Source of the DNA: Pelecanus crispus
Lineage: Eukaryota > Chordata > Aves > Pelecaniformes > Pelecanidae
DNA: 64,000 nucleotides
Direction: 5' to 3'
NCBI RefSeq assembly: GCF_030463565.1
Contig: NC_134644.1
Location: 131,313,388-131,377,387 of the forward strand
Shown here: piece by piece, positions 34,547 to 46,298 of the stretch
How positions within the stretch are numbered: position 1 is the stretch's first letter
How the letters are laid out: the number at the start of each line of letters is the position of its first letter
Translations under genes and position numbers: made by a program
The notes under the pieces: model-generated
What the model was told of the DNA's origin: nothing
What the model saw: the letters and a program-made list of their open reading frames with translations, nothing else
The model's database searches: none

Positions 34547-37500
34547 GTTATAGGACCAGTGCAGTAACAGTTCTTTATAAAGAAAAATAATTGTTGAATT
34601 TTAGGGAAAAATATGATGGTCCTAGAATTGTTTTCTACTGCTGATAAACCCTGTCCATTGTGGACGTTTTTCTTGACTCTACCTCCCATGCGTCTGTGAA
34701 TTTTTCCGTAGTCATACCTAGTGAATAGATTGAGAAATGGAGATGACTTATCGTAAGTCATTCAATTTAGTATATATTAGAGCCAGAGACACTGACTTTG
34801 ATACACTCTAGCCATGAATCATAATTATTGCTCTAGGTGAATGTTCAGACAGCAGTCAGTGGAAATCAAATGGCTGTGTAGTATTTTGTGATATGAGAAA
34901 TGGAACATGGAAAAGCTGGACTTGGACTGTGCAAACTCTTCCCAGTTCCTCAAGGTAATTGTATTGCCATGAACACAGCTAATCCTAAAAGCACACACAC
35001 ACCTGATAACCTACATGCACCTCAGACTAGGAAAGAGGATCTCTCTTAATTGGTGAGAAAATAGAAGAAAATGTTATTGGCTTGCCTCAAGATTTACTGG
35101 TTGTTTTCACAACTAAAAGCTTTGTAATTGTTGATTTTAACCTTTCGCATGGACAGCTCATCACGTCATGTTCCTAGCTGCCAACTTTACTTAAATACAT
35201 TGCAGTAGGGAGCAAATCTCTAAATCAAACATGGTAGTTGATTCGTATTAGAAAAACCAACAACTTAATCAAGTATCTGACATAGCCGGTTGCAACGGAA
35301 TATTTAAATCTGGAGGCAGTGTAAGTCAGGAGTACATTTTCTTAAGAATAATCCAAATATTTTAGATTGGATTAATTTAGTTGTTTTCATCATAAATGCA
35401 TTTGCAGAAAAGGTGATGATACCATGTCAAATTTTACTTAATGCCGATTTCTTTGGTTGGAAACTGACTTTGTAATATTTGACTCCATTTACAAAACAAA
35501 GCTATTTTTTGACTTTTTTTCCCTTGATTGTTTTATTTTCTTAAAAAGAGCATTGGGATATTTTCTGGAAATTACATTTTAAAGTTGTGGTTTTTTTTTT
35601 TTTTCCAAATTCATGGATAACACACTTCTTGATTCTTCCTACTCGAAAGATTCACTGAAAACTAACCTTCAAGTTAAAGCTTATTAATAAGAAACCTGAA
35701 AATAAAGTTCCTATTAATTTTAAAATACTCTTAGCTGCGTTTATGCCATATATATGTGGAAATTATTTTGTCTGATTCATTTTTCTCAAAAAATGAACAC
35801 TTGGTCTCCTGAAAGTAAGGCATTACATTGATACAAATAGGCTGACAATTGCTAATCAGTTTTGAAAGCTTTGGCCTGTGTATAACTGTTCTCACATAGA
35901 CACATACACATCATTACAACACCTTAAAGAACTTTATAATGCTTATGGAAGTGTAACTCTGAAATTAACAAAATTAGTTTTGTATTGTTTGAAATGCAGT
36001 AAATGCAAATGCTTGTCCTGTAGTATGCCTTTATTTATTTTCTTTTATCTGTACAGCCAACTTTCTGTAATGTTTTCCATTTGGAGAGTGGCCACCTATG
36101 GTGGCTGTTTATCCTGATATGTACGCCCATGTGTAGGCAGCTTCAGTCTGTAATCCAAACAGAAATTTTCATTTAAACAAACCCAAGTCTGCTGATCCTA
36201 TCTCAGCAGGTGTAAATTAAGAAACTTGTGGAGTTGATGGTAGCTTAGGGGCTCACAAGATCCAGAGCTAAAATACTTTGCAAGATTGTATTAGGGGACT
36301 ATTCTAATTAACAAAGGACATTCTAATCCCAAATAAGGGTGTAATTGCTGACAAATTGTATTTAACTGGTTTAAAAACATGTTTCAAGATGACATATATA
36401 ACATATAAAATAGGATGCCACCAATACAGCAATTAGAAAATCTAGAATCACTGCAGAACCTTTTAATTAGTAGAACTGTTACTTTTACCTTAAAGAGGGG
36501 ATGAGGAAGTTTGTGCAGAAAATGAGTATAGGGCCACTGGGAGGAGGGACAGTCAAAAAGCCTGTTAGTTCAGCATTTATGGGTCAAGTATCATGATTCT
36601 CAGGTTTGTAAGGTTTGTCTTCCATCTCTGCCAGACATCCTATACTTGTATTCAGCAAACTCCCAAGTTAAAAGCAGAAGTTAACTTAGTGTTGAAAAAC
36701 TATTGACTAAGAAGATGCATTTTCAGAATGCTGCAGCATTTTTTAGATAGACAAAATATTTCATTTGGTGTTATTAACAGAAGTCCAAAATGAAAAATTA
36801 AATAATGTAATCCTTCTAAGAATAAAAGATACTCCTGTGAGAAATTGCTAACAGGTGGGATAGTGTAGAAAAATGCAGTAGGGAAAATATTTTTTTCGTG
36901 TTTCATTTTGATACCTTTTCTCCGTACATGCAGATTTTGGCAGATTTTGGGACTGTGGGCTATGAACCATAAAAAAGCTGAAGTCAGTCTAGCTATGTTT
37001 ATTTTACATGTCTGAGAAGACAGAAATTGCCAGGAACAGAAAGCCAGGAATTTTCTCAAAGTGTACATACTATCTTGTTTTTCTGTGCTTTGTCTGCAGT
37101 GTATATCCTTTTCAGTAAAATAGTTTATATGTTGTAGATAATAAATGGAAACACTGTAATGCAGCTGAAGAGTTATTTTGTGTAGTGGCAATTATTTTTA
37201 CTGACACAGATACTTCCATCCCATTTGCAGACATACACATAAACACAGACATATATATTTTATTCCTGTGCTTTGCAACCCCCTTCCTCAAATACTAGAT
37301 TGGTGTCTGCCTTTAATATGGTGACAGTAGAAAACAGTATTACTGTTTTCAAAATGGGAAGTTTTTCAGTAAGTTAACTACTCTGGGTTGTATGTTTAGC
37401 AGCATTTCTTCCTTTAGGTTTTAGTTCAGCATGGGTGTTAAGAAAGTTAAAGCTTGCTGCTTGTCTGGAAAGCAATGCCTTCAGGAGGAATTTTTCTGTG

Positions 37501-40079
37501 AAGACTTGCTAACCGATGCCTTCAAAGTCAAATTGGGTGCCCAGATAAAGACCTTCCATGTAATGGAAAGCCGATGTGAAAGAGAAGGAGCAAATGTGCT
37601 GTTGGAGCACATTTAGGTGTCCCATACTGTTCTGATGGGTTGTGGGGAAACCCGGCGCTCCTTACTGCACTGGTGTTTGAGGCCGTGGATGCAGTAGATC
37701 TGCAGATGTTGAGCTGAGTAGCTCATGTGTCATTATACGTCCAAAGCAGGACTTGCTGCTGCTCCACATCTTTTTGTTAAAGCTGGGAGCCAGAGAAGGT
37801 TTCCACTGCATAATTTGGGTGATACCTACATTGCACGCTGTGGAGCTCAGTAGAAATCCAGTTCCCGATTACTGCCTAAATGAACCAGCTCAGGGAGTTT
37901 AAGTACAATCTTGGCACAGTAGCTCCATGTGGACTGGCGTAACCCATTTCTCTCTGCTGCTGCTCTTGACTCAAGATCGCTCCTACAGACTTAGGTCCCA
38001 TATCTCCACGCTACCTTGTCTGCACAAGGACAAACTATGCTTTGTTTTCAGAATCACTCTGTCTTATCAGGATATGAGGAGTGTGGTACTACATATGGTC
38101 TGTCTCCTGGAGACGGCTGATGTGCTATGAAAAAGGAGGAGTCAAAGACCTTCCGTTTATGGCTGCTTTGGCGACAATGCTGCCATGCACTGCATTTACA
38201 TTGAGTCACATGGCAATGTACAAAACTAATAGTTAACAAGTTCTTAATGATTAAAAAGTGTTACTTCATAGAATAATAATTTCATTCAATTACATTATTA
38301 ATGATAAAGAATGAGGGGCGATTGTCATCACTCGCTGACTTTATGTAAATACGTTTTTTAAAAGCATGTTGAAAACACAGAAGCCCAAGTGGGTGTTTTC
38401 AGGGCTGGGGTGGGGAGCCTGAACAAACCTGGATTCTTCATTTCCTGGCGTAACTCCTTGGGAAAAGATCTGTGGGAAACAGGGAATTTGCTGCCCACCT
38501 TTATCTAGGAGGAAGAACTGTTCTGCAAGAAAGTGTTTCTGATCAATGTTTGCCTATTCTTTTACAGAGCTGGTTTTTTTTATAGTGTTAGTGAAATAAG
38601 GTACAGTAAGAAAATACTTGGATTCCCTGCAATTTAGTTTAGCACAAACTGCCAAAAAAGTTTAGGTTTCAGGCTTCTGTTAGGCCACCTGTCTTGGTTT
38701 CCTAGCCTTCTGGCCTCTGTCTGCCCTGTAGATGACAGATTAGCTGTGAACATCCTCTATAAAAGGAAACAGTGTTCTATAAAATTCACACCAGGGTTTC
38801 CAATTTAGTATCAGAGTCAGGACATCCTAAAATAAAATTTGTTTCAAAAATAGGTCGGGGGGGTGTCAGGATTAAAAGCAAACAATCTACTGATGTCAGT
38901 TTATTCTGTGAGAAAACATGCATGGAAAAGGGGTTTAGCGTCTTGTTCAGGTGCAGTAGTTTTTTGCTGATGGGGAGTAAAGCAAAGCAAAACAATAATA
39001 GCATGTTCCGTGAATCGAGTGTGATAAAGAAGAGTTCCTATACAGCAAAACAGGAAGTTTAAAAAAGGCCAAACAATTGATCTTTGAGGACAGGAATGAT
39101 ATTTTAATTTTAACCTTTTTGTTTTGGCTTTAAGTTAGAATTTACAAAGTGATGCAAATCATTGCCAGTAAATAGCATTTTAATGCTTCAGTGCACACAT
39201 GTTGATACATTAAGAGATATGAAAATATTTTTAGATATTTAATTTTCTTTCCAAAAATGAAATACTGAGAGTTTTAGCTATCTGAGGGGTGTAAATCAGG
39301 ATGTTTATCTGCTTACACTACTCGTTATCTTCCCAATATGTTTTTTTCTATGAGTCGTATAGCAAAACCTTTGTCTAAGCTTTCCCAAAAATTTTATTCT
39401 GAGGAATTTTTCCCCCTCCTTTGTTAAAATGTATCTTTTGGAAGAATTATTTTCCCAATCTCATCTATGATTGAGGATGGTTTGCTTTGGAAGTGTAAGC
39501 AAAACCAATCAACTGTCTGACTTTGTTAGTAGTCTTTGGTCAAAAATTGAACTGTGCCTTGACAGAGACCTTATCTAAGCATTTTCATCGTGAATCAGTT
39601 TATTTTTACAAATATTATCACTGTCTGTTTATTTTAATAAAATAGGCCAACTTTATGTAATTGATAATTGGATACAATACAATGTTACGTATACAATACT
39701 GTTACATATACATATAGTATATACATATAGTATATACATATAGTACAATGTTACATATACAATACTGTTAATCCAATCATAATTTTAAAACTGCCCAGTA
39801 ATGAAAATTATACTAACACAGAATTAAATAATACATGATCCAATGTATTAATGTTTTATATAAGTGCACCAATTTTTTATTTACATTACTTCAACATTCA
39901 GAATAAGCTTACAGTCTTAGATATTTACTATTCAATATTGGAAAAAAATGGTTTTAACTAACAGGCAAGTACTCTCATTGTTAGCATTTATGTTCTCTCT
40001 CTTCTGAATTTTTGGCTTTGATTTCCAGCCATTGGGTCTTACTGTGTCTTTGCTGCTAGCCTGAAAAATGTTGTAGTGC
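34547..40079. other. AT-rich intergenic DNA
   Basis: No gene recognised. The longest open frame (163 codons on the minus strand, 36700-37191) has no recognisable domain and looks random. A 61-codon frame at 37431-37616 is also unrecognised. A T run lies near 35590-35604. A small AT-rich minisatellite at 39675-39775 is listed separately. Confidence 0.5.
39675..39775. repeat. AT-rich minisatellite with flanking repeat
   Basis: Three copies of an about 14-base unit (catatagtatata type) lie at about 39707-39745. They are bracketed by two copies of an imperfect segment of about 30 bases, acaatgttac followed by gtatacaatactgtta or catatacaatactgtta. The structure suggests tandem duplication by slippage, with cruciform potential from the TATACATATAGTATA-like palindromic units. 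Confidence 0.7.
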
Positions 40080-40710
40080 CAGTGTTTTCCATCTAGGTAC
40101 TTTAAGAATGTGATCAAATCATTGCTTCAGCTTTTCTCTGTTAAGCTGAAAAGATTGAGTCTCTGGAGTCCTGCACCATCAAACCTCTGAATCATCCCTG
40201 TAATGGTCTTTGATGTCATTGTAACTGATCAATGTTCTTTTCAACATATGAACCTGAAAACAGGTTATGCTTTTCTGAAAGAAGATGCAGCACTGCCAAA
40301 CACAGAGCTAATGGAACCTCTGTGCTCCTATTTTCCGTTCCTCCTTCATATTCCTCTTTTTAAACATCCCAGAATCACAGTAGCCCCTCTGGGCACAGAA
40401 TTCTCTAAAAATCCATGTCCATTTGATAATCCTTTTCAGTGTTTCTGATTACCAGAGCAGAAGTCATTGTCTTTGTTCCTATGCATGACTTTACATTTGC
40501 TTATCTTGAAATGCATTGGGATTGCTTGTGTCCACGTTACCATGTGATCTTGATTGCTCTGTATCAGTGAACTCTACCCTTTCTGTTATTTGCCTTTTCC
40601 CTAGCCTTCACATCTTCTGTAATGACTTTGTTTTCTTCCAGAAGTGTTAAGTTGGAGGAGATAAGAACTGATCCTATGGAATCCCATTAAAAAACACAGC
40701 TTATGTCCAG
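40080..40710 (-). mobile_element. Probable very old CR1/L3-like LINE relic, antisense
   Basis: The + strand resembles the antisense of an old amniote CR1-type LINE 3' region. There are short matches to antisense CR1 around 40190-40330 and a recognisable late block near 40470-40700 (gactttacatttgctt, later gatcctatggaatccca), which follows the pattern of such relics. All frames are broken. The identification rests on weak resemblance only, and the boundaries are uncertain. Confidence 0.4.
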
Positions 40711-43401
40711 ATACCATGTGGCTGTGCTAGTCCAGTGCTGAGCAGTATCCTGATTATAAGCACGTGCCACTGCTTGCGGACGGGAATTACACAGCCAGCC
40801 TGGCCTTTGGCTGGCCAGCACAGAGTATGGGTGGAGCAAGTATGAAAGTGCCTTCATTTGATGATCTGAGTATGTTGCACTGACACTATTTGTTATTATC
40901 AGCTCGACTTGTAATGCCATAAAAAAAATCTATCAAACCAGTTGCCATGATCTAATGTAAACACACATAAATTAGCATGTAACTATCATTCTTAGCATTT
41001 TTATTGACTGAGTTCTGCTGCAGGCACTGTTTTGTTTTATCCAGGATTTTTAAGAGGTCGGCAGGCCCTATAGTATTGAAGTTATCCAAATTATATTTGT
41101 TAATACTGACACAGACTAACTTTCTTTCAGTGTCCTGAATCATTCACAGCATTCTCTGACCTGAAAATCGTGAAGCATTCTTCAGAGTTCCTCTGCCAGC
41201 TGTTTTTCTAACCCTTTTTCTAACTTTTCTAATGGTCCCAACCTGTTGATCAAAAAATATCCAACTTCAGTAAGCTTTTTATAGAAACCTCCTTCATTAC
41301 CGCTGAAACAAAATAGAATTTCATCAACCTTATGGTATGACTGCATCTGATTATCTGTGCATAAAACAGGTTAGCGAACTATTCACTTTGTACATTTGTA
41401 CATTTCTGCTGTGTCCCCATTATCACTGAGGATTTATAGTAATACCATTACATTGACTTTATTCTTAGTTTACTTAAAAATCATTCCCAATCTTTTCTCA
41501 TCACAGTTCTTTTATTGCTGGTTTTTATGATTGTCATTAGTTTTCTTCTATGCAATTTTATTTACTTTTAAAATTATTTGTCTCTCAGATTTTGGCTTCT
41601 TGAGCAACTGGCTCGTTTCCAAATTATTACACATTAAAAAAAATATTTTCTTGCAACTAGTTTCACTAAACTATGTTTAGCTTTGTGAAACGGACCCTTT
41701 AAAGTAGCTGATACATATATGCATCTCTATATGCATGTGCATGCATGTGTGTACATATATATGCAGATGATCATTTTGTAGTGCCTTGGGCAACATAAAA
41801 TATGAGGTCTCCAACCAGCTTCATTTGTACCTTTTGTCTGGTCTTTAATTTCTGAATATAAATTTCATAACACTGAGCCCTGTTTATATTTGCTATTGCT
41901 AAGGGCAGTGTAATGAGTATAATTTTTCTATGCCAAAAATTCTCAATTTTCTGTTGTCAAGATCTAGAAGCTACAAAGCCCATGTTATGGCTCAGCTCTC
42001 CATCATTGGTAATGCCTGCTAATCCCGTTTAAGATCCCTGAACACTCCCACAAGATTTTGTAACTCATCTTTTCCTAACTTTAGTTGCAATTTCACAACC
42101 TTCCCCCCTCTTGATGATGTGTAGGATTTAGAGGAGAGTGGATAACAGCAAAGGACACCTGCAGCCTTTCCGTTTGCATCCTTGGTTTGCTCAAGCCTTA
42201 GGCAGTATCTCAGGGAAGAATGCTGCTGGGAGCCTCAAAGGAAGCTACATAATAAATAACGTAGTTGAGCTTTGAAAGACCGAAGTGAACTCTAGCAAAG
42301 ATCATGTTCCTGCTTCTTTGAGTCAGTAGATAACACCCTGTAGTTTGGTACAGAGCTGTACACTGCTGAAAGGCTTTTTCATGTCTTCTTGAGATGCAGG
42401 TTCAGCAACATGTTCCCCCCCAATCACAGCGGGATCACTTGTCCCCCCGGGAGCGGCAGGGGAACAGCCCTCCCCCTGGGCGGATCCGGGAGTAAAAGCC
42501 CTCAGTGCCCAGCCTGGCATCCAGGCTGAATCTGCTTGAGGACATGGGGTTCTGACAATTGCTCAGCTGGTTTAGGATCACAGGCTACATGATATTCTGA
42601 TTTAGCCAACCACCCGAGCTAGACAAAGAAGCCAAAGAGGGAAATCTCTCTACTTGCTTTATTAGGGGGGTTATCAATCCAGAACAGCCCAAAAGGCAGA
42701 AGACCTGTAGTATTTCCGTTTCAAGTAATGCAAGTCCTTTGCAAAAGCACAAATAAAGAGACCTTGTAAGAAGAGTTTATTAAAAGAGGAATATTGGGGA
42801 AGTAGAACAGGTCGCCCTCGGCAACAAATGCTTGACCTCTTTGTATCCTTTCAGTCAGATGACTGCATTTTCACCTTTATTTATTTACTTAATGCACTTA
42901 GACAAGAACAAGGGAACCTTGATGTTGCCTTTTCTTTTTTTTTGGTCATTGTGTAGCTCACAGATATTTGTTGCATCTGTTTCCTGTTAAGGAAGCTTAC
43001 TGCTGCCTTTTGTCCAGCAGGTGGAAGACTTGCTGCAGCATGTATAGCTCAGCAGCCAGTCTATATATAAACATTTTAAAAAGAATCCAGGGTTTTTAAG
43101 CCATCATGGCAAGCAGATGTTACTAAATAGGCAGTTTTTAATTAATACGTTGTTTGCAACGACTTTTTCAGTCAAGGAAATGTAATGGTAGAGTAAAAAG
43201 AAAGGCAATCTCTGCACTAAAAAAAAACCCCTGAATCAGTAACTGAACATGAGAGATGCCACTAGGGCAAATCCCAGCACTATAAATAGCTGTACGAGGC
43301 CTGCTGGGTTTTGTTCTATATTTGTACGATCATCACAGCTGTAGAAAGTAACTGCCCTTGAGTTCAGGCAATACACTTTCCCAAAGCACTGCACTTGGGA
43401 G
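40711..43401. other. Intergenic, mostly unique
   Basis: No gene recognised. An AT/GT-rich alternating stretch lies near 41708-41765 (purine-pyrimidine alternation, possible Z-DNA or slippage site). A short GC-rich patch at about 42410-42520 stands out from AT-rich surroundings. Older LINE remnants may extend into the first part. Confidence 0.45.
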
Positions 43402-44206
43402 TGTATTGGGTTTGCGTGGCAAGGTTTTGGTCGTGGTGGGACTACAGGGGTGGCTTCTGTGAGAAGCTGTCAGAAGCTTCCCCTATGTCCGATAGAGCCA
43501 ATGCCAGCCGGCTCCAAGACGGACCCACTGCTGGCCAAGGCCAAGCCCATCAGCAACAGTGGTAGTGCCTCTGGGATAACATATTTAAGAAGGGAAAAAA
43601 AACCCAAACCAAACAACCTGGGACACAAACTGCAGCTGGAGTGAGGAGTGAGAATATGGGAGAGGAACAACCCTGCAGACACCAAGGTCAGGGAAGAAGG
43701 AGGGGTGCTCCAGGCAGTAGAGCAGAGATTCCCCTGCAGCCCATGGTGAAGCCCATGGTGAGGCAGCTGTGCCCCTGCAGCCCATGGAGGCCCACGGTGG
43801 AGCAGATATCCACCTGCAGCCTGGGGAGGACCCCATGCTGGAGCAGGGGGATGTGCCTGAAGGAGGCTGTGTCCCCGTGGGAAGCCCGAGCTGGAGCAGG
43901 CTCCTGGCAGGACCTGTGGACCTGTGGAAAGAGGAGCCCACGCTGGAGCAGGTTTGCTGGCAGGACTTGTGGACCTGTGGATGACCCACTGTGGATGACC
44001 CACACTGGAGCAGTCTGCTCCTGAAGGACTGCACCCCGTGGAAGGGACCCACGCTGGAGCAGTTCGTGAAGAACTGTAGCCCGTAGGAAGGACCCACCTT
44101 GGAGAAGTTAATGGAGGACTGTCTCCCGTGGGTGGGACCCCACGCTGGAGCAGGGGAAGAGTGTGAGGAGTCCTCCCCTGAGGAGGAAGGTGTGGCAGGG
44201 ACCACA

Positions 44207-45940
44207 TGAGGTACTTCTGAGGTACTTAACGCCTTCTTTGCCTCTATCTTTAATAGCCAGACTGGTCATCCCCAGGGTACTCAGGACCCTGAGCTAGAAG
44301 ATAGGGATAGGGACCAGAATGCAGCCCTCATAGTCCAGGACAAAGCAGTTAACAACCTGCTATGCCACCTGGATGCTCACAAGTCTATGGGGCCAGATGG
44401 GATCCACCCGAGAGTACTGAGGGAGCTGGCAGAGGAGCTCACCAAGCCACTTTCCATCATCTATCAGCAGTCCTGGTTAACAGGGGACGTCCCTGATGAC
44501 TGGAGGCTTGCCAATGTGACGCCCATCTACAAGAAGGGCTGGAAGGAGGACCCGGGGAACTACAGGCCTGTCAGCCTGACCTCAGTGCCGGGAAAGATTA
44601 TGGAGCGTTTCATATTGAGTGAACTTAACAGGCAAGTGCAGGTCAACCAGGGGATCAGGCCCAGCCAGCATGGGTTCATGAAAGGCAGGTCCTGCTTGAC
44701 CAACCTGATCTCCTTCTATGACCAGGTGACCCGTCTGGTGGATGATGGAAAGGCTGTGGATGTCATTTACCTGGACTTTAGCAAAGCTTTTGACACCGTC
44801 TCCCACAATATTCTCCTTGGGAAGCTGGCAGCTCATGGCTTGGACGGGCGTAGTCTTCGCTGGGTAAAAAACTGGCTGGGTGGCCGAGCCCAGAGAGTAG
44901 TTGTAAATGGAGTTAAGTCCAGTTGGCAGCTGGTCATGAGCGGTGTTCCGCAGGGCTCTGTTTTGGGGCCAGCCTTGTTTAATATCTTTATCGATGATCT
45001 GGATGAGGGGATTGAGTGCGCCCTCAGTAAGTTTGCAGACGACACCAAGTTGGGTGGGAGTGTTGATCTGCTCGAGGGTAGGATGGCCCTGCAGAGGGAC
45101 CTGGGCAGGCTGGACCGATGGGCCGAGGCCAACTGTATGAGGTTCAACAAGGCCAAGTGCCGGGTCCTGCACTTCGGGCACAACAACCCCATGCAATGCT
45201 ACAGGCTTGCGGAAGAGTGGCTGGAAAGCTGCCTGGCTGAAAAGGACATGGGGATGTTGGTAGACAGCTGGCTGAACATGAGCCAGCAGTGTGCTCAGGT
45301 GGCCAAGAAGGCCAACAGCATCCTGGCCTGTATCAGGAATAGTGTGGCCAGCAGGAGCAGGGAGGTGATTGTGCCCCTGTACTCGGTGCTGGTGAGGCCG
45401 CACCTGGAATACTGTGTCCAGTTTTGGGCCCCTCAATACAAGAAAGACATTGAGGTGCTGGAGCATGATCAGAGAAGGGCAGCAAGGCTGGTGAAGGGTC
45501 TGGAGCACAGGTCTTATGAGGAGCGGCTGAGGGAGCTGGGATTGTTTAGTCTGGAGAAGAGGAGGCTGAGGGGAGACCTTATTGCTCTCTACAACTACCT
45601 GAAAGGAGCCTGTAGTGAGGTGGGTGTCAGTCTCTTCTCCCAAGTAGTTAGTGATAGGACGAGAGGAAATGGGCTCACGCTGCACCAGGGGAGGTTTAGG
45701 TTGGAAATTAGGAAAAATTTCTTTACGGAAAGAGTGGTCAAGCATTGGAAGAGGCTGCCCAGAGAGGTGGTGGAGTCACCATCCCTGGAGGTGTTCAAAA
45801 AACGGGTAGATGTGGCACTTTGGGACATGGTTTAGTCTAGTCTACCCTTGATTGGTTTAGGTGGGCTTGGTAGTGTAGGTTAATGGTTGGACTGGATGAT
45901 CTTAAAGGTCTTTTCCAACCTAAATGATTCTATGATTCTA
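44207..45940 (+). mobile_element. CR1 LINE inserted in the LTR
   Basis: This 5'-truncated CR1 carries about half of ORF2, a short 3'UTR (45836-45940) and the terminal tandem motif (gattctatgattctatg). The LTR sequence is interrupted just before 44207 (ggcagggaccaca) and resumes at 45941 (tgtgatgaactgacc), so the CR1 inserted after the LTR did. The apurinic endonuclease domain is missing because of the truncation. Confidence 0.92.
44210..45835 (+). CDS. CR1 ORF2 reverse transcriptase, 5'-truncated
   Basis: The frame is open from 44210 (a stop lies at 44207) to the TAG at 45833-45835, 541 codons. The first in-frame ATG is at 44387, giving 482 residues. Counting from that Met, the RT motifs are intact: YLDFSKAFD at 128-136 (catalytic Asp), [11 protein letters not shown] at 185-195 and FADD at 216-219 (catalytic Asp pair). 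The C-terminal VRPHLEYC region follows and the frame ends DMV. Full CR1 ORF2 proteins are about 1,000 residues with an N-terminal endonuclease, which is absent here. Lack of frameshifts suggests a fairly young insertion. It is not expected to retrotranspose by itself. Confidence 0.85.
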   Translation, partial: GTSEVLNAFFASIFNSQTGHPQGTQDPELEDRDRDQNAALIVQDKAVNNLLCHLDAHKSMGPDGIHPRVLRELAEELTKPLSIIYQQSWLTGDVPDDWRLANVTPIYKKGWKEDPGNYRPVSLTSVPGKIMERFILSELNRQVQVNQGIRPSQHGFMKGRSCLTNLISFYDQVTRLVDDGKAVDVIYLDFSKAFDTVSHNILLGKLAAHGLDGRSLRWVKNWLGGRAQRVVVNGVKSSWQLVMSGVPQGSVLGPALFNIFIDDLDEGIECALSKFADDTKLGGSVDLLEGRMALQRDLGRLDRWAEANCMRFNKAKCRVLHFGHNNPMQCYRLAEEWLESCLAEKDMGMLVDSWLNMSQQCAQVAKKANSILACIRNSVASRSREVIVPLYSVLVRPHLEYCVQFWAPQYKKDIEVLEHDQRRAARLVKGLEHRSYEERLRELGLFSLEKRRLRGDLIALYNYLKGACSEVGVSLFSQVVSDRTRGNGLTLHQGRFRLEIRKNFFTERVVKHWKRLPREVVESPSLEVFKKRVDVALWDMV

Positions 45941-46298
45941 TGTGATGAACTGACCACAACCCTAATTCCCTGTCCCCCTGCACCACTCGGGGGGAGGAGG
46001 CAGAGAAAATCGGGAGTGAAGTTGAGCCCAGAAAGGAGGGAGTGGTGAGGGGAAGGTGTTTTAAGATTTGGTTCTATTTCTCATTACCCTACTCAGTTTT
46101 GATTGGCAATAAATTAAACTAATTTTCCCCAAGTTGAGTCTGTTTTGGCCGTGACAGCAGTTGGTGAGTGATGTCCCTGACCTTATCTTGACCCACGAGC
46201 TTTTTTGTTGTATTTTCTCTCCCCTGTCCAGCTGAGAAGGGGAGTGATAGAGCGGCTTTGGTGGGCACTTGGCATCCAGCCAGGGCTAAACCACCACA

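Larger units (their letters stand above)
43402..46298 (+). mobile_element. Avian ERVK-type LTR split by a CR1
   Basis: The LTR begins TGTATTGGGTTTGCGTGG at 43402 and ends AAACCACCACA at 46298. It is interrupted from about 44207 to 45940 by a CR1, so the LTR itself is about 1.16 kb. It has the TG...CA ends and an internal array of CACGCTGGAGCAG-like units about 50 bases apart (near 43795, 43837, 43940, 43998, 44049 and 44140). An AATAAA lies at about 46108 and GT-rich sequence follows. I recognise it as a common long avian ERVK-type LTR. No gag, pol or env lies beside it, so it appears to be a solo LTR. I cannot see a convincing 6-bp target duplication (tgggag versus gagatt). An antisense open frame of 245 codons in the 5' half reflects the repeat array and is not a gene. 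Confidence 0.8.

Noticed and set aside
34547-34761. N-terminal part of a 239-codon minus-strand frame
   Set aside because: Upstream of about 34546 the match to CR1 stops, so these codons are flanking DNA that happens to be open.
36700-37191. 163-codon minus-strand frame
   Set aside because: AT-rich, no recognisable domain, no splice or promoter context; typical of chance open frames.
43470-44207. Antisense open frames of 245 and 206 codons
   Set aside because: They lie entirely within the internal repeat array of an ERVK-type LTR and encode repetitive Pro/Ser/Ala sequence, with no host gene homology that I can see.
44582-45745. Antisense 387-codon frame inside the CR1
   Set aside because: It is the reverse shadow of the CR1 ORF2 coding strand, which has intact RT motifs.
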